Assembly: GCF_028885415.1 (NCBI RefSeq)
Contig: NZ_CP118527.1
Coordinates: forward strand, 2,914,001-2,978,000
Origin: Streptomyces coeruleorubidus
GTDB taxonomy: Bacteria > Actinomycetota > Actinomycetes > Streptomycetales > Streptomycetaceae
Reading direction: 5' to 3'
Length of the DNA stretch: 64,000 nt
Notes under the pieces: model-generated
What the model was told of the DNA's origin: nothing
The model's database searches: none
The model's input: the letters and a program-made list of their open reading frames with translations, nothing else
In this document: in pieces, positions 8,727-17,362 of the stretch
Layout of the letters: each line of letters begins with the position of its first letter
Numbering within the stretch: the stretch's first letter is position 1
Program-made: the position numbers and the translations under genes

Positions 8727-9340
8727 CCGACAGACCCGTCCGCGTGCTGCTCGCGGAGGACCAGGGCATGCTGCGCGGTGCGCTCGCGCTGCTGCTCGGG
8801 ATGGAGGCCGACATCGAGGTCGTCGCCCAGGTGGGGGCCGGTGACGCGATCCTGGACGCGGCGCTCACCCACCGCCCCGACGTCGCGCTCCTCGACATCG
8901 AACTCCCGGGAAAGAGCGGCCTGGACGCCGCCGCCGAGCTGCGCGACCGGGTGCCCGGCTGCCGCGTGCTGATCCTCACCACCTTCGGCCGGCCCGGCTA
9001 TCTGCGCCGTGCCATGGAGGCGGGAGCGGCCGGCTTCCTCGTGAAGGACGGCCCCGTGGAGGAACTCGCCGCCGCGATCCGCCGCGTCCTGGCCGGCGAG
9101 ACCGTCGTCGACCCCGCCCTCGCCACGGCCGCACTCAGCGCCGGCCCCAACCCCCTCACCGCCCGCGAGAGCGACGCCCTCAAGGCCTGTGCGGACGGCG
9201 CGACGGTCGCCGACATCGCCGGCAGACTCCACCTCTCGGAGTCCACCGTCCGCAACTACCTCTCCTCCGCCATCGGCAAGACAGGCACCCGCAACCGCAC
9301 GGAGGCCCTGCGCGAGGCCCGCCGCCAGGGCTGGCTGTGA
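8723..9340 (+). CDS. LuxR/NarL-family response regulator
   Basis: 205 aa from a GTG that overlaps the preceding stop codon. The receiver domain has the acidic pair ED at residues 12-13, phospho-acceptor Asp58 (ALLDIELPG), conserved Thr (ILTTFG) and Lys (LVKDGP). The C-terminal LuxR helix-turn-helix reads LTARESDALKACADG...ADIAGRLHLSESTVRNYLSSAIGK. It resembles DesR-type regulators and is the likely partner of the kinase at 5978. Targets unknown; the coupled pyruvyl transferase or the nearby transporters are candidates. Confidence 0.93.
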   Translation: MTDRPVRVLLAEDQGMLRGALALLLGMEADIEVVAQVGAGDAILDAALTHRPDVALLDIELPGKSGLDAAAELRDRVPGCRVLILTTFGRPGYLRRAMEAGAAGFLVKDGPVEELAAAIRRVLAGETVVDPALATAALSAGPNPLTARESDALKACADGATVADIAGRLHLSESTVRNYLSSAIGKTGTRNRTEALREARRQGWL

Positions 9341-9344
9341 GAAC

Positions 9345-9650
9345 TCAGCCCCGCCGGAACAACGCCGTCCACAGAAAGCCCACACCGAACCACGCTCCGG
9401 CACCGCCGGCGAACACGTGAGGTCGAACACCCCCCCGGGAGCCAGGACGTCGTCCAGCAGCGCCAGGTAGCCGATCCGCCGGTGCGGAGGCAGGTGGTGG
9501 AAGCAGCCGGAGTCGTGGACGAGGTCGTACGGCCCGGTGAGTTCCGTACCGGCGAGCGCGAACGCGTCCCCGCAGTGGAACCGTACGCCCTCCACCCACG
9601 CCTCACGGGCCGCCCCCGCCGCGGACGCCGCGACGCGCGCTGATGTCCCG
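9345..9650 (-). pseudogene. Remnant of a class I SAM-dependent methyltransferase
   Basis: The only content of the gap between the response regulator and the MFS gene. On the minus strand one frame encodes VRFHCGDAF, PYDLVHDSGCFHHLPPHRR and LDDVLAPGGVFDL, which are the motif II to post-motif segments of a small-molecule methyltransferase. The SAM-binding motif I, a start codon and the normal C-terminal strands are missing. The C-terminal end switches frame after GGVFDLTC to reach a stop at 9345. It appears truncated by an old deletion beside the MFS gene. No function is expected. Confidence 0.65.
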
Positions 9651-9662
9651 CCGTCGGCAGTT

Positions 9663-11090
9663 CTAGGGTTCCCGTGCCGTCCGCGGCAGCCAGACCCACA
9701 TCAGCAGCACTCCCACCGCCAGCACCCAGGCCCCCACCCGGAACGCCAGGGCGTACCCCTCCGTCAGCGCCGCCGGCGTTCCGCTCCCCGCCGACCGGGC
9801 CGCCGCGAGGGTGGACAGGACTGCCAGGCCCAGGGAACCGCCCATCGTGCGGGAGGTGTTGACGAGCCCGGAGACCAGCCCTGCCTCCTCCGGCGCCGAC
9901 CCGGACGTGGCCAGGGAGGCCAGCGGCGTCGCCGCCAGACCCGCGCCGAGCATCATCAGGAAGCCGGGAACCAGGATCGTCGTCGCGTACGCGCCCTCGG
10001 GGGTCATCGTCGACTGCCAGCCGAAGCCCACCACCGCGACCAGCGTCCCCAGCGCCGCCACGTTCCGCGGCCCCAGCCCGCGCATGAGCCGGGGCGCGAG
10101 CTTGGAGCCCAGGATGACGGCCAGGGAGCTGGGCACCAGGGCGAGCCCGGCCTCCAGCGGGGTGTAGCCCAGGACGTTCTGCGCGTACAGGGTCATGAAG
10201 AACCACATGCAGAACATCGCGGAGCCGCACAGGAACATCGCCGTGTTCGCCGACGACACCGGCCGCAGCCGCAGCAGCCCGAGCGGCATCAGCGGACTCT
10301 CCGTCCGGGCCTCGACCGCGAGGAACAGCCCGATCAGCGCCAGCCCGGCGAGCAGCGGCAGCAGCGTGGCCGTCGCCGTCCAGCCCGCCGCCTCCGTCTG
10401 GGAGATGCCGTAGGCCAGCGTGCCGAGCCCGCCCGTCACGAGCAGCGCGCCCGGCAGGTCGAGCCGCCGTCCGTCACCGGCCCGGCCCTCGGTGAGGAAC
10501 CAGGCGGCCGCGCACAGCACCACCGCCCCCACGGGCACGTTGATCAGCAGCACCCACCGCCACGACAGCGTCTCCACCAGCAGCCCGCCGACCAGGCCGC
10601 CCGCCGCGCCACCACCGGCACCGACCGCCGTCCAGGTCCCGATGGCCCGGGCCCGGGCGGCGCCCTCCGGCACCGAGTCCGTGAGGATCGTCAGCGTCGC
10701 GGGCGCCAGCACCGCCGCCCCGAGCCCCTGCACGGCCCGCGCCACCAGCAGCTGCCAGTCGTCCTGCGCCAGCCCGCCCGCCAGCGAGGCCAGGGTGAAC
10801 AGGCCGAGCCCCACGAGGAACATCCGCTTGCGGCCGTAGAGGTCCCCGGCCCGCCCGCCGAGCAGCATGAACCCGGCGAAGGCGATGGAGTAGGCGTTCA
10901 CCACCCATTGCAGGCCCTGCTCGCTCAGTCCGAGCCCGGTCCGCATCGACGGCAGCGCCACGTTGACCACGGACACGTCCAGCACGACGAGGAACTGCCC
11001 GGCACACGTGAGCGCGACCACGAGCCAGGTGGGAGGCGCGGAACGGCGAGACGTACGGGTCGGTGGGGTGGCTTGGAGCATGGGTGTCAT
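9663..11090 (-). CDS. MFS transporter, DHA2 (14-TMS) drug exporter type
   Basis: 475 aa with about 14 hydrophobic segments. Motif A (GGRAGDLYGRKRMFLVG), motif B (ARAVQGLGAAVLAPATL) and the DVSVVNVALPSM opening helix identify the DHA2/EmrB-QacA family of proton-driven multidrug exporters. The ATG at 11090 is preferred because the first membrane helix begins about 25 residues later; 19 more upstream residues are open but not membrane-like. It is divergent from another MFS gene at 11266 with a 175-base shared promoter region. Substrate unknown. Confidence 0.9.
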   Translation of the reverse strand: MTPMLQATPPTRTSRRSAPPTWLVVALTCAGQFLVVLDVSVVNVALPSMRTGLGLSEQGLQWVVNAYSIAFAGFMLLGGRAGDLYGRKRMFLVGLGLFTLASLAGGLAQDDWQLLVARAVQGLGAAVLAPATLTILTDSVPEGAARARAIGTWTAVGAGGGAAGGLVGGLLVETLSWRWVLLINVPVGAVVLCAAAWFLTEGRAGDGRRLDLPGALLVTGGLGTLAYGISQTEAAGWTATATLLPLLAGLALIGLFLAVEARTESPLMPLGLLRLRPVSSANTAMFLCGSAMFCMWFFMTLYAQNVLGYTPLEAGLALVPSSLAVILGSKLAPRLMRGLGPRNVAALGTLVAVVGFGWQSTMTPEGAYATTILVPGFLMMLGAGLAATPLASLATSGSAPEEAGLVSGLVNTSRTMGGSLGLAVLSTLAAARSAGSGTPAALTEGYALAFRVGAWVLAVGVLLMWVWLPRTAREP

Positions 11091-11265
11091 GCTCTCAACC
11101 ACTCCATGCTCCTGGCATCGGGATTTCGACCTAGGCCCCTTCACCAAGAGAAGGTCAAGATTTCGTTAGAGTGCCAAAGCAACGGAATAGTTGCCTGGAC
11201 ATACAAGGTTCACAGACCACGTAACCACGCAACTCCCGAACCCCCCGCCCCGGAGGCCCCACTCA

Positions 11266-13005
11266 ATGACGCAGACGACGACAGTCCGTCCCGCCGGCAG
11301 AGCGAGCGGGGCCGTGGTCCCGGTACTCGCCTTCGCGGGCATCGTTGTCGCGGTGATGCAGACCCTGCTCGTCCCGGTCATCAAGGATCTGCCGCAACTG
11401 CTGGACACCGCCCCCAGCGACGCCACCTGGGTCCTGACCTCGACCCTCCTCTCGGGCGCGGTGGCCACCCCGATCATGGGCCGCCTCGGCGATCTCTACG
11501 GCAAGCGGCGCATGCTGATCACGAGCCTGTCGGTCATGGTCGTCGGCGCCCTGGTCAGCGCGTTCACCAGCGACCTGCTGCTCATGATCGCCGGACGTAC
11601 GCTCCAGGGCTTCGCGATGGGCGCCATCCCGCTCGGCATCGGCCTGATGCGCGACATGCTGCCCCGCGAACGGCTCGGCTCGGCGATGGCCCTGATGAGC
11701 TCCTCCATAGGCGTCGGCGGCGGTCTCGCCCTGCCCGCCGCCGCCCTGGTCGCCCAGCACACCGACTGGCACGCCCTGTTCTACGGCGCCGCCGGACTCG
11801 GTGTCCTCGCCATCGCCCTCACCCTGCTCGTCGTGCCGGAGTCGCCGATGCGCGCCGAGGGCTCCTTCGACCTGCCGGGCGCACTCGGCCTGTCCACCGG
11901 GCTCGTGCTCTTCCTGCTGCCGATCACCAAGGGCAGCGACTGGGGCTGGTCCTCCGGCACCACGCTCGGCCTGTTCGCCGCCGCCGCGGTCGTCCTGGTC
12001 CTGTGGGGCGTGATGGAACTGCGCGTCAAGGCCCCGCTGGTCGACCTGCGCACCACGGCCCGTCCGGCCGTCCTCTTCACCAACCTCGCCTCGATCATGG
12101 TCGGCGTCTCCTTCTACGTCGTCTCCCTGGTCCTGCCCCAGCTGCTCCAGCTGCCGAAGTCCACCGGCTACGGCCTCGGCCAGTCGATGGTCGTCGCGGG
12201 TCTGCTCGTCGCGCCGCTCGGCCTGACGATGATGTTCACCGCGCCCGTCTACGCGCGGCTGTCCGCGAAGTACGGCCCCAAGGTCACCCTGATCCTCGGC
12301 CTGCTGATCATCGCGATCGGCTACGGCGCCGGCCTCGGCCTGATGAGCGCCGCCTGGCAGAGCCTGGTCATCTCGGTCCTGCTGGGCGCGGGCATCGGCC
12401 TCGCCTACTCCTCGCTGCCCGCGCTGATCGTGGGCGCGGTCCCGGCCTCGGAGACGGGCGCCGCGAACGGCCTCAACACCCTGATGCGTTCCATCGGTAC
12501 GTCGGTGTCGAGCGCCGTGATCGGCATGGTGCTGGCGAACACCGCGGACAACGTCGGCGGCGTCGAGATCCCGACCATGCACGGCTTCCGGGTCTCCTTC
12601 CTGATCGCGACGGGCGCCGTGGCCGTAGGCCTGCTCCTGGCGCTGTTCCTGCCGGGCCGCCGCCCGTCGGACAAGCCGCAGCTGCGCGCCGGCAGCGAGG
12701 AGGACGCGGCACTGGAGCGCGCCGAGCAGGTCCTGCGCGGCTTCCGCGGCCGCGTGCTGGCGGCCGACGGCACGCCGGTCGCCCGCGCCAAGGTCACGCT
12801 GATCGACCGCCGGGGCCGCCAGGCCGGCGCGACGCTCTCCGCCGAGGACGGCGCCTACGCGCTCACCGTCCCGGCCGGTGGCTCGTACGTCGTGGCCGCC
12901 CGCGCCACGGGCCACGCCCCGCTCGCCTCGTCCGCGACCCACGCGGGCGACGAGCGGCCGGTCGACCTGGACCTGCCGCTGCCGGGCGAGACGGTCTCCG
13001 CCTGA
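11266..13005 (+). CDS. MFS transporter with C-terminal carboxypeptidase-regulatory-like domain
   Basis: 579 aa. Residues 20-470 form a DHA2-like MFS exporter (motif A GRLGDLYGKRRMLI, motif B AGRTLQGFAMG). After the last helix a charged linker leads to residues of about 490-575: RGFRGRVLAADGTPVARAKVTLIDRRG...EDGAYALTVPAGGSYVVAARATGH. This is the typical CarboxypepD_reg/transthyretin-like beta-sandwich. The start follows a CGGAGG ribosome site. If the transporter ends inside the cell the extra domain is cytoplasmic; its ligand or partner is unknown. Clear by motif, unusual as a fusion. Confidence 0.88.
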   Translation: MTQTTTVRPAGRASGAVVPVLAFAGIVVAVMQTLLVPVIKDLPQLLDTAPSDATWVLTSTLLSGAVATPIMGRLGDLYGKRRMLITSLSVMVVGALVSAFTSDLLLMIAGRTLQGFAMGAIPLGIGLMRDMLPRERLGSAMALMSSSIGVGGGLALPAAALVAQHTDWHALFYGAAGLGVLAIALTLLVVPESPMRAEGSFDLPGALGLSTGLVLFLLPITKGSDWGWSSGTTLGLFAAAAVVLVLWGVMELRVKAPLVDLRTTARPAVLFTNLASIMVGVSFYVVSLVLPQLLQLPKSTGYGLGQSMVVAGLLVAPLGLTMMFTAPVYARLSAKYGPKVTLILGLLIIAIGYGAGLGLMSAAWQSLVISVLLGAGIGLAYSSLPALIVGAVPASETGAANGLNTLMRSIGTSVSSAVIGMVLANTADNVGGVEIPTMHGFRVSFLIATGAVAVGLLLALFLPGRRPSDKPQLRAGSEEDAALERAEQVLRGFRGRVLAADGTPVARAKVTLIDRRGRQAGATLSAEDGAYALTVPAGGSYVVAARATGHAPLASSATHAGDERPVDLDLPLPGETVSA

Positions 13006-13095
13006 CCTCGCTGCTCACCCGTACCCCCTGTCACCCTCCGACCGGAGGTACGGCACCATGAGCGATCGGACACTCGTACGACCGGAAGGAACCCC

Positions 13096-13746
13096 ATGCC
13101 CGCGGCCCCGAAGCCCGAGATCCTGGCCGCGTTCGAGGCGGCGAAGGGGTTCATGCCCGTGGGCGAGGGGCTGGCCCTGTACGCGGCGGCGGCGGAGGCC
13201 GGGCGGCTCAGGCTGCCGCTCCTGGAGGTCGGCACGTACTGCGGCCGGTCCACCATCCTGCTCGCCGACGCGGCCCGCGAGGCCGGGGTCTGCGCGCTGA
13301 CCGTCGACCACCACCGCGGCAGCGAGGAGCAGCAGCCGGGCTGGGAGTACCACGACCCGGAGACGGTCGACCCCGAGCTCGGCCTGATGGACACCCTGCC
13401 CACGTTCCGCCGCACCCTGCACCGGGCGGGCCTGGAGGACCACGTGGTGGCCCTGGTCGGCCGCTCCCCGCAGATCGCGGCGATCTGGCAGACCCCTGTC
13501 GGCTTCGTCTTCATCGACGGCGGCCACACGGACGAGCACGCCACCGCCGACTACGAGGGCTGGGCCCCGCACGTGGCCGAGGGCGGCCTGCTCGCCATCC
13601 ACGACGTCCACCCCGACCCGCAGGACGAGTTCACCGGCCAGGCCCCCTACCGCGTCTACCTCAGGGCCCTCGCCTCCGGCGCGTTCACGGAGGTCTCGGC
13701 CACGGACTCGCTGCGGGTCCTGCGGCGCACCGGCCCGGGCCTCTAG
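13096..13746 (+). CDS. Class I SAM-dependent methyltransferase (Methyltransf_24 type)
   Basis: 216 aa. Motif I is LLEVGTYCGRSTILLADAA (about residue 41), the acidic strand is LTVDHHRGSEEQQ, and VGFVFIDGGHTDEHATADY is the typical Asp-Gly-Gly-His of this subgroup, followed by GGLLAIHDVHPDP. Enzymes of this kind methylate small hydroxylated molecules or sugars, often with a metal held by the D-GGH and HD residues. It stands alone behind the MFS gene with a GGAAGGAA ribosome site. Substrate unknown. Confidence 0.85.
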   Translation: MPAAPKPEILAAFEAAKGFMPVGEGLALYAAAAEAGRLRLPLLEVGTYCGRSTILLADAAREAGVCALTVDHHRGSEEQQPGWEYHDPETVDPELGLMDTLPTFRRTLHRAGLEDHVVALVGRSPQIAAIWQTPVGFVFIDGGHTDEHATADYEGWAPHVAEGGLLAIHDVHPDPQDEFTGQAPYRVYLRALASGAFTEVSATDSLRVLRRTGPGL

Positions 13747-13853
13747 GGGAACGGCTGGGCGGGTGAACTGCGCGCCCCGCACCCCCTCCCGGTCGGCCCA
13801 CGGGCGGCGTGGCGAGTCGGCGGGCGAGTGCCGCTGCCCAAGGATCCGGGCGC

Positions 13854-14141
13854 GTGGCACACACCTTCGCAGAGCTCGTGGAGAAGCAGCGCGCGGCGGA
13901 CGATGCGTACGCCCGCGTGCGGCAACTACAGGACGCGTACGGTCCGCCCACCCAGACCACGTGGAGCGACCAGCAGACCACCACCTGGGAGACCGCCTGG
14001 CGAGCCTGGCGCGACCTCGCCCGCGACGTCCAGGCAGCGGTGACCGCGTACGCGAAGCAAGAGGGCACACCCCGCCAGGAGATCGAGGCACGGGTGAAGG
14101 AGGCGGTACGGCACGGGAGCCCCGACGGGAACGAGGAGTAG
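13854..14141 (+). CDS. Hypothetical helical protein
   Basis: About 95 aa from a GTG preceded by AAGGA; an in-frame start at 13809 would add 15 low-complexity residues. The sequence is mostly amphipathic helix (FAELVEKQRAADDAYARVRQL, WETAWRAWRDLARDVQAAV) with no signal peptide or membrane segment. No family is recognised. It lies between a methyltransferase and a cell-wall amidase without obvious coupling. Confidence 0.6.
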   Translation: MAHTFAELVEKQRAADDAYARVRQLQDAYGPPTQTTWSDQQTTTWETAWRAWRDLARDVQAAVTAYAKQEGTPRQEIEARVKEAVRHGSPDGNEE

Positions 14142-14204
14142 CCGCCACCCGCCGGGCCGTCCTCGCCCCGCTGCCGCCCGGCGACGGCCGCTAGGGTGGC
14201 AGAC

Positions 14205-15155
14205 GTGTCGTACGTAGGCCCGGACTTCGAACCCCCCCAGCCCCGCCGCTCCCGCCGCGGCCCTCTGACCGTCGCGCTCGCCGCGCTGGTGCCCGGGGCG
14301 CTGCTCGGCTGGCTCGTGTACGAGACGGTGGGCGGCTCGGGGGACCAAGGCGGCTCGGGTCAGGCGACCGTACGGTCCTCCCCGCCCTCCGCGTCGGGCG
14401 CGCCCACCGACGACGGCAAGAAGCCGAGCGCCTCACCGACACCGACGGCGTCCTCGACCTCCGCGCCCGCCCCGGCCTCCGGCCCGCTCAAGGGGAAGGT
14501 CGTCGTCATCGACCCCGGGCACAACCCGGAGAACTTCCAGCACCCGTCCGAGATCAACCGCAAGGTGAACATCGGGACGAACTGGAAGGAGTGCGACACC
14601 ACGGGCACGTCCACCAACGACGGTTACACCGAGGCGAAGTTCACCCTGGACGTGGCGCACCGGATGCGCACGCTCCTCGAAGAGCAGGGCGCCACGGTGA
14701 AGCTGACGCAGGACGGCGACCGGCCGTACGGCCCGTGCGTGGACGAGCGGGCCCGGATCGGCAACGAGGCGAAGGCCGACGCCGTGGTCTCGGTCCACGC
14801 GGACGGCTCCGGCACCGGCAACCGCGGCTTCCACGTCATCCTGCCCGGCGCGGTCCACGCGGGCGCCGCCGACACCCGCGCGATCGTCGCCCCCTCCCGC
14901 GACCTCGGCGAGCGCGTCGCGGGCCGCTTCGTCGCCGTCACCGGCAGCGCGCCGTCCAACTACATCGGCGACGGCACCGGTCTCGTCACGCGTAAGGACC
15001 TGGGCGGTCTCAATCTGTCAACGGTTCCCAAGGTGTTCATCGAGTGCGGCAACATGCGCGATAGCAAGGACGCGGCGCTGCTGACCAGTGGCGCGTGGCG
15101 GCAGAAGGCGGCGCAAGGGATCTCTGAGGGAATCGTGAGTTTCCTGCGCGGGTAG
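14205..15155 (+). CDS. N-acetylmuramoyl-L-alanine amidase (Amidase_3)
   Basis: 316 aa from GTG with an AGGGTGG ribosome site. One membrane anchor lies at residues 22-45 (LTVALAALVPGALLGWLVY), then a Ser/Pro/Ala linker, then the Amidase_3 catalytic domain from about residue 95. Zinc ligands are His in VIDPGHNPEN, Glu in YTEAKFTLDV and His in VVSVHADG; the catalytic Glu is in VFIECGNMRD. It cleaves the amide bond between MurNAc and the peptide stem and should act outside the membrane during wall remodelling or division. The fold and residues are complete, so activity is likely. Confidence 0.93.
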   Translation: MSYVGPDFEPPQPRRSRRGPLTVALAALVPGALLGWLVYETVGGSGDQGGSGQATVRSSPPSASGAPTDDGKKPSASPTPTASSTSAPAPASGPLKGKVVVIDPGHNPENFQHPSEINRKVNIGTNWKECDTTGTSTNDGYTEAKFTLDVAHRMRTLLEEQGATVKLTQDGDRPYGPCVDERARIGNEAKADAVVSVHADGSGTGNRGFHVILPGAVHAGAADTRAIVAPSRDLGERVAGRFVAVTGSAPSNYIGDGTGLVTRKDLGGLNLSTVPKVFIECGNMRDSKDAALLTSGAWRQKAAQGISEGIVSFLRG

Positions 15156-15314
15156 CTCTCGGCGGGCTGATCCGGGCGGACACCCTGGTCGGGCGGACGA
15201 TAGTGTCCGTTCGTACGATGAGGGGCCACCCCCGCGCTTCACACCGGGGCCTGACGGCGACATGGTGACAGCGACGCCTCTACCGACGATGAGACGACCT
15301 ACGAAGGACCTGAA

Positions 15315-16148
15315 GTGAATATCCGCTCCCTCACTCGAGGCGACGGCGTGGTGATCGGAGCAGCGGTGTTGCTGTTCGTCGCGTCGTTTCTCGACATCTA
15401 CTCCGTCGACGGTGCTACGGGTCTCGACCTGCCGAACGCCTGGAGCAGCGGACCGCTCCTGGTGGGCGTCGTCCTGGCCGGCATCATCGGCGCCGCGCTT
15501 ATCGTGGTCGCCCGGGGGCTGCCGCAGGTCCCCAAGGTCGCCGGTCTCGACCTCGGCCAGTTCGGCGTCGCCTTCACCGTCTTCGCTGCCTGGAGCGCGC
15601 TCGGCAACATCTTCGACCCGGCGGGCGGCGCGAACAACGTGGGCGACGGTTCCACCGGTCCCGACGCCGGCATTGGTCTGATCCTCGCGCTCGTCGCCAC
15701 CCTGATTATGGCCGCCGCCGCCATCGCCTCCCCCCTCGTGCCCGCTCTCAAGGCCGCTCTCCTCCCGGCCCCCCGACCTGCCGCCCCCCAGCCCTACGGC
15801 GCCCAGCCCCCCGGCGGTTACGGCTACCCGGGCGCCCAGCAGCCGGGTGGCTACGGTCACCCGCAGCCGGGACAGCCCGGGCCCGGGCAGCCGGGTCAGC
15901 CCTACGCCAGTCAGCCCCAGCAGGCCCAGGCGCCGCAGCCCCCGGCCGGGGACTTCTCGCCGTTCTGGTTCGCCGTGCCGGTGCCACGCCCGCTGTTCGC
16001 CGAGGACGGCTCGCCGACGCCGATCGCCGAACTCGCCCCGGGCACTTGGTACCTGGCCGTCGAGCAGCGCGGCCCGGCCCTGGTCGCCCAGACGCAGGAC
16101 GGCCGCCGCGGTGTCCTGCAGGACACGTCGGGCATCCAGCGCGGCTGA
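15315..16148 (+). CDS. Membrane protein with PGQ-rich linker (DUF5336-like)
   Basis: 277 aa from GTG after GAAGGA. Four hydrophobic segments occupy residues 10-150. A Pro/Gly/Gln/Tyr-rich linker (repeats such as QPGGYGYPG and QPGQPGPG) covers residues 155-205, and a small C-terminal beta-rich domain follows (FWFAVPVPRPLFAEDG...GTWYLAVEQRG). The layout resembles actinobacterial DUF5336-type proteins and envelope-associated membrane proteins. The linker could reach through the cell wall or serve as a cytoplasmic interaction tail; orientation is not decidable here. A terminator follows directly. Confidence 0.75.
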   Translation: MNIRSLTRGDGVVIGAAVLLFVASFLDIYSVDGATGLDLPNAWSSGPLLVGVVLAGIIGAALIVVARGLPQVPKVAGLDLGQFGVAFTVFAAWSALGNIFDPAGGANNVGDGSTGPDAGIGLILALVATLIMAAAAIASPLVPALKAALLPAPRPAAPQPYGAQPPGGYGYPGAQQPGGYGHPQPGQPGPGQPGQPYASQPQQAQAPQPPAGDFSPFWFAVPVPRPLFAEDGSPTPIAELAPGTWYLAVEQRGPALVAQTQDGRRGVLQDTSGIQRG

Positions 16149-16164
16149 GGCCCCTGAACGACGT

Positions 16165-16196
16165 ACGGCCCCTCACCCTTCCGGGTGGGGGGCCGT
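16165..16196 (+). terminator. Hairpin terminator
   Basis: ACGGCCCCTCACCC and GGGTGGGGGGCCGT pair over 14 bases with one mismatch and a TTCC loop. It sits 17 bases after the membrane-protein stop codon and before the next ribosome site, so it should end that transcript. Confidence 0.8.
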
Positions 16197-16245
16197 TGCC
16201 GTACAGTCGTCGCCCCGTCAGCTGACATACCGTCAGGAGGCAGGC

Positions 16246-17259
16246 ATGCGGCTCGGTCTCGCGCTCGGCTACTGGGGCCGCGGCCCCTCACCCGACCATG
16301 TGCCGCTCGCGCAGGAGGCCGAGCGGCTGGGCTACGACTCGGTGTGGACGGCGGAGTCGTGGGGCTCGGACGCCTTCACGCCGCTCGCCTGGATCGCGGC
16401 GCACACCTCCCGCGTCCGACTGGGCACGGCCGTCGCACAGATGGCGGCCCGCCCGCCGACCACGACCGCGATGCACGCGCTGACCCTGGACCACCTCTCC
16501 GGCGGCCGCGTGATGCTGGGCCTCGGACTGTCCGGCCCGCAGGTCGTCGAGGGCTGGTACGGCCGCCCGTTCCCGAAGTCGCCGCTGACCGCGACCCGCG
16601 AGTACGTCGACGTCGTTCGGCAGGTACTGCGGCGGGAGGCGCCGGTGGAACTGGCCGGCCGCTTCCACTCCCACCCCTACCGGGGCCCCGACGCCACCGG
16701 TCTCGGCAAGCCGCTCAAGCCCGTCACCCACCCCCTGCGTCCCGGCCTGCCGGTCCTGCTCGGTGCCGAGGGGCCGAAGAACGTCGCGCAGACGATCCGG
16801 ATCGCGGACGGCTGGCTGCCGCTGTACTGGTCTCCGACGCGGCCGAAGGAGGCGTACGGGGAGCGGGTCGCCGACCTGCCGGAAGGCTTCATGGTGGCGC
16901 CCATGGCCCAGGTGCGGGTCTGCGACGACGTGACGGAAGGCCTCCTGCCCGTCAAAGCCATGCTCGGCTTCTACATCGGCGGCATGGGGCACGTGGCCCG
17001 CAACTTCCACGCCGACCTCATGGCCCGCATGGGTTACGAGGGGGAGGCCCGCCGCATCCAGGAGTTGTTCCTGTCCGGCCGCAGGGACGAGGCCGTACTC
17101 GCCGTCCCGGACGCCTTCGCCGACGAGATCTCCCTGGTCGGTCCGCGAGAACGCATCGCGGAGCGGCTGGAGTTGTGGCGCAAGGGGCCGGTGACCGATC
17201 TGCTGGCGCTGGCTCCGGACCGACAGTCGCTGCGGGTGCTGGCGGAGCTCAACTCGTAG
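16246..17259 (+). CDS. LLM-class F420-dependent oxidoreductase
   Basis: 337 aa luciferase-like TIM barrel. It begins with a barrel strand (LGLALGYWGRG), then AERLGYDSVWTAESWGSDAFTPLAWIA, VRLGTAVAQMAARPPTTTAM and SGGRVMLGLGLSGPQVVEGWYG, all typical of actinobacterial F420-binding family members; LLGAEGPKNVAQTIRIADGW is the second characteristic block. The ATG has GGAGG 5 bases upstream. It should use deazaflavin F420 rather than FMN by family membership. It stands alone between a terminator and a membrane-protein gene. Substrate unknown. Confidence 0.9.
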   Translation: MRLGLALGYWGRGPSPDHVPLAQEAERLGYDSVWTAESWGSDAFTPLAWIAAHTSRVRLGTAVAQMAARPPTTTAMHALTLDHLSGGRVMLGLGLSGPQVVEGWYGRPFPKSPLTATREYVDVVRQVLRREAPVELAGRFHSHPYRGPDATGLGKPLKPVTHPLRPGLPVLLGAEGPKNVAQTIRIADGWLPLYWSPTRPKEAYGERVADLPEGFMVAPMAQVRVCDDVTEGLLPVKAMLGFYIGGMGHVARNFHADLMARMGYEGEARRIQELFLSGRRDEAVLAVPDAFADEISLVGPRERIAERLELWRKGPVTDLLALAPDRQSLRVLAELNS

Positions 17260-17362
17260 GCCTCGCACACTCCTTGACGGAGGCAGGCATTCCGGGGTCC
17301 GTCGCCCGCGGCACCGGGTATACCTCTGTGGTCCGTGCCGTGCGAGGCGTGAGGGGGGCTCA

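Noticed and set aside
9537..13061. A very long open frame on the plus strand, antisense to one MFS gene and out of frame with the next
   Set aside because: Its translation is Arg/Pro/Gln/Gly-rich low complexity, typical of a shadow frame in high-GC DNA; the MFS frames have clear helices and motifs.
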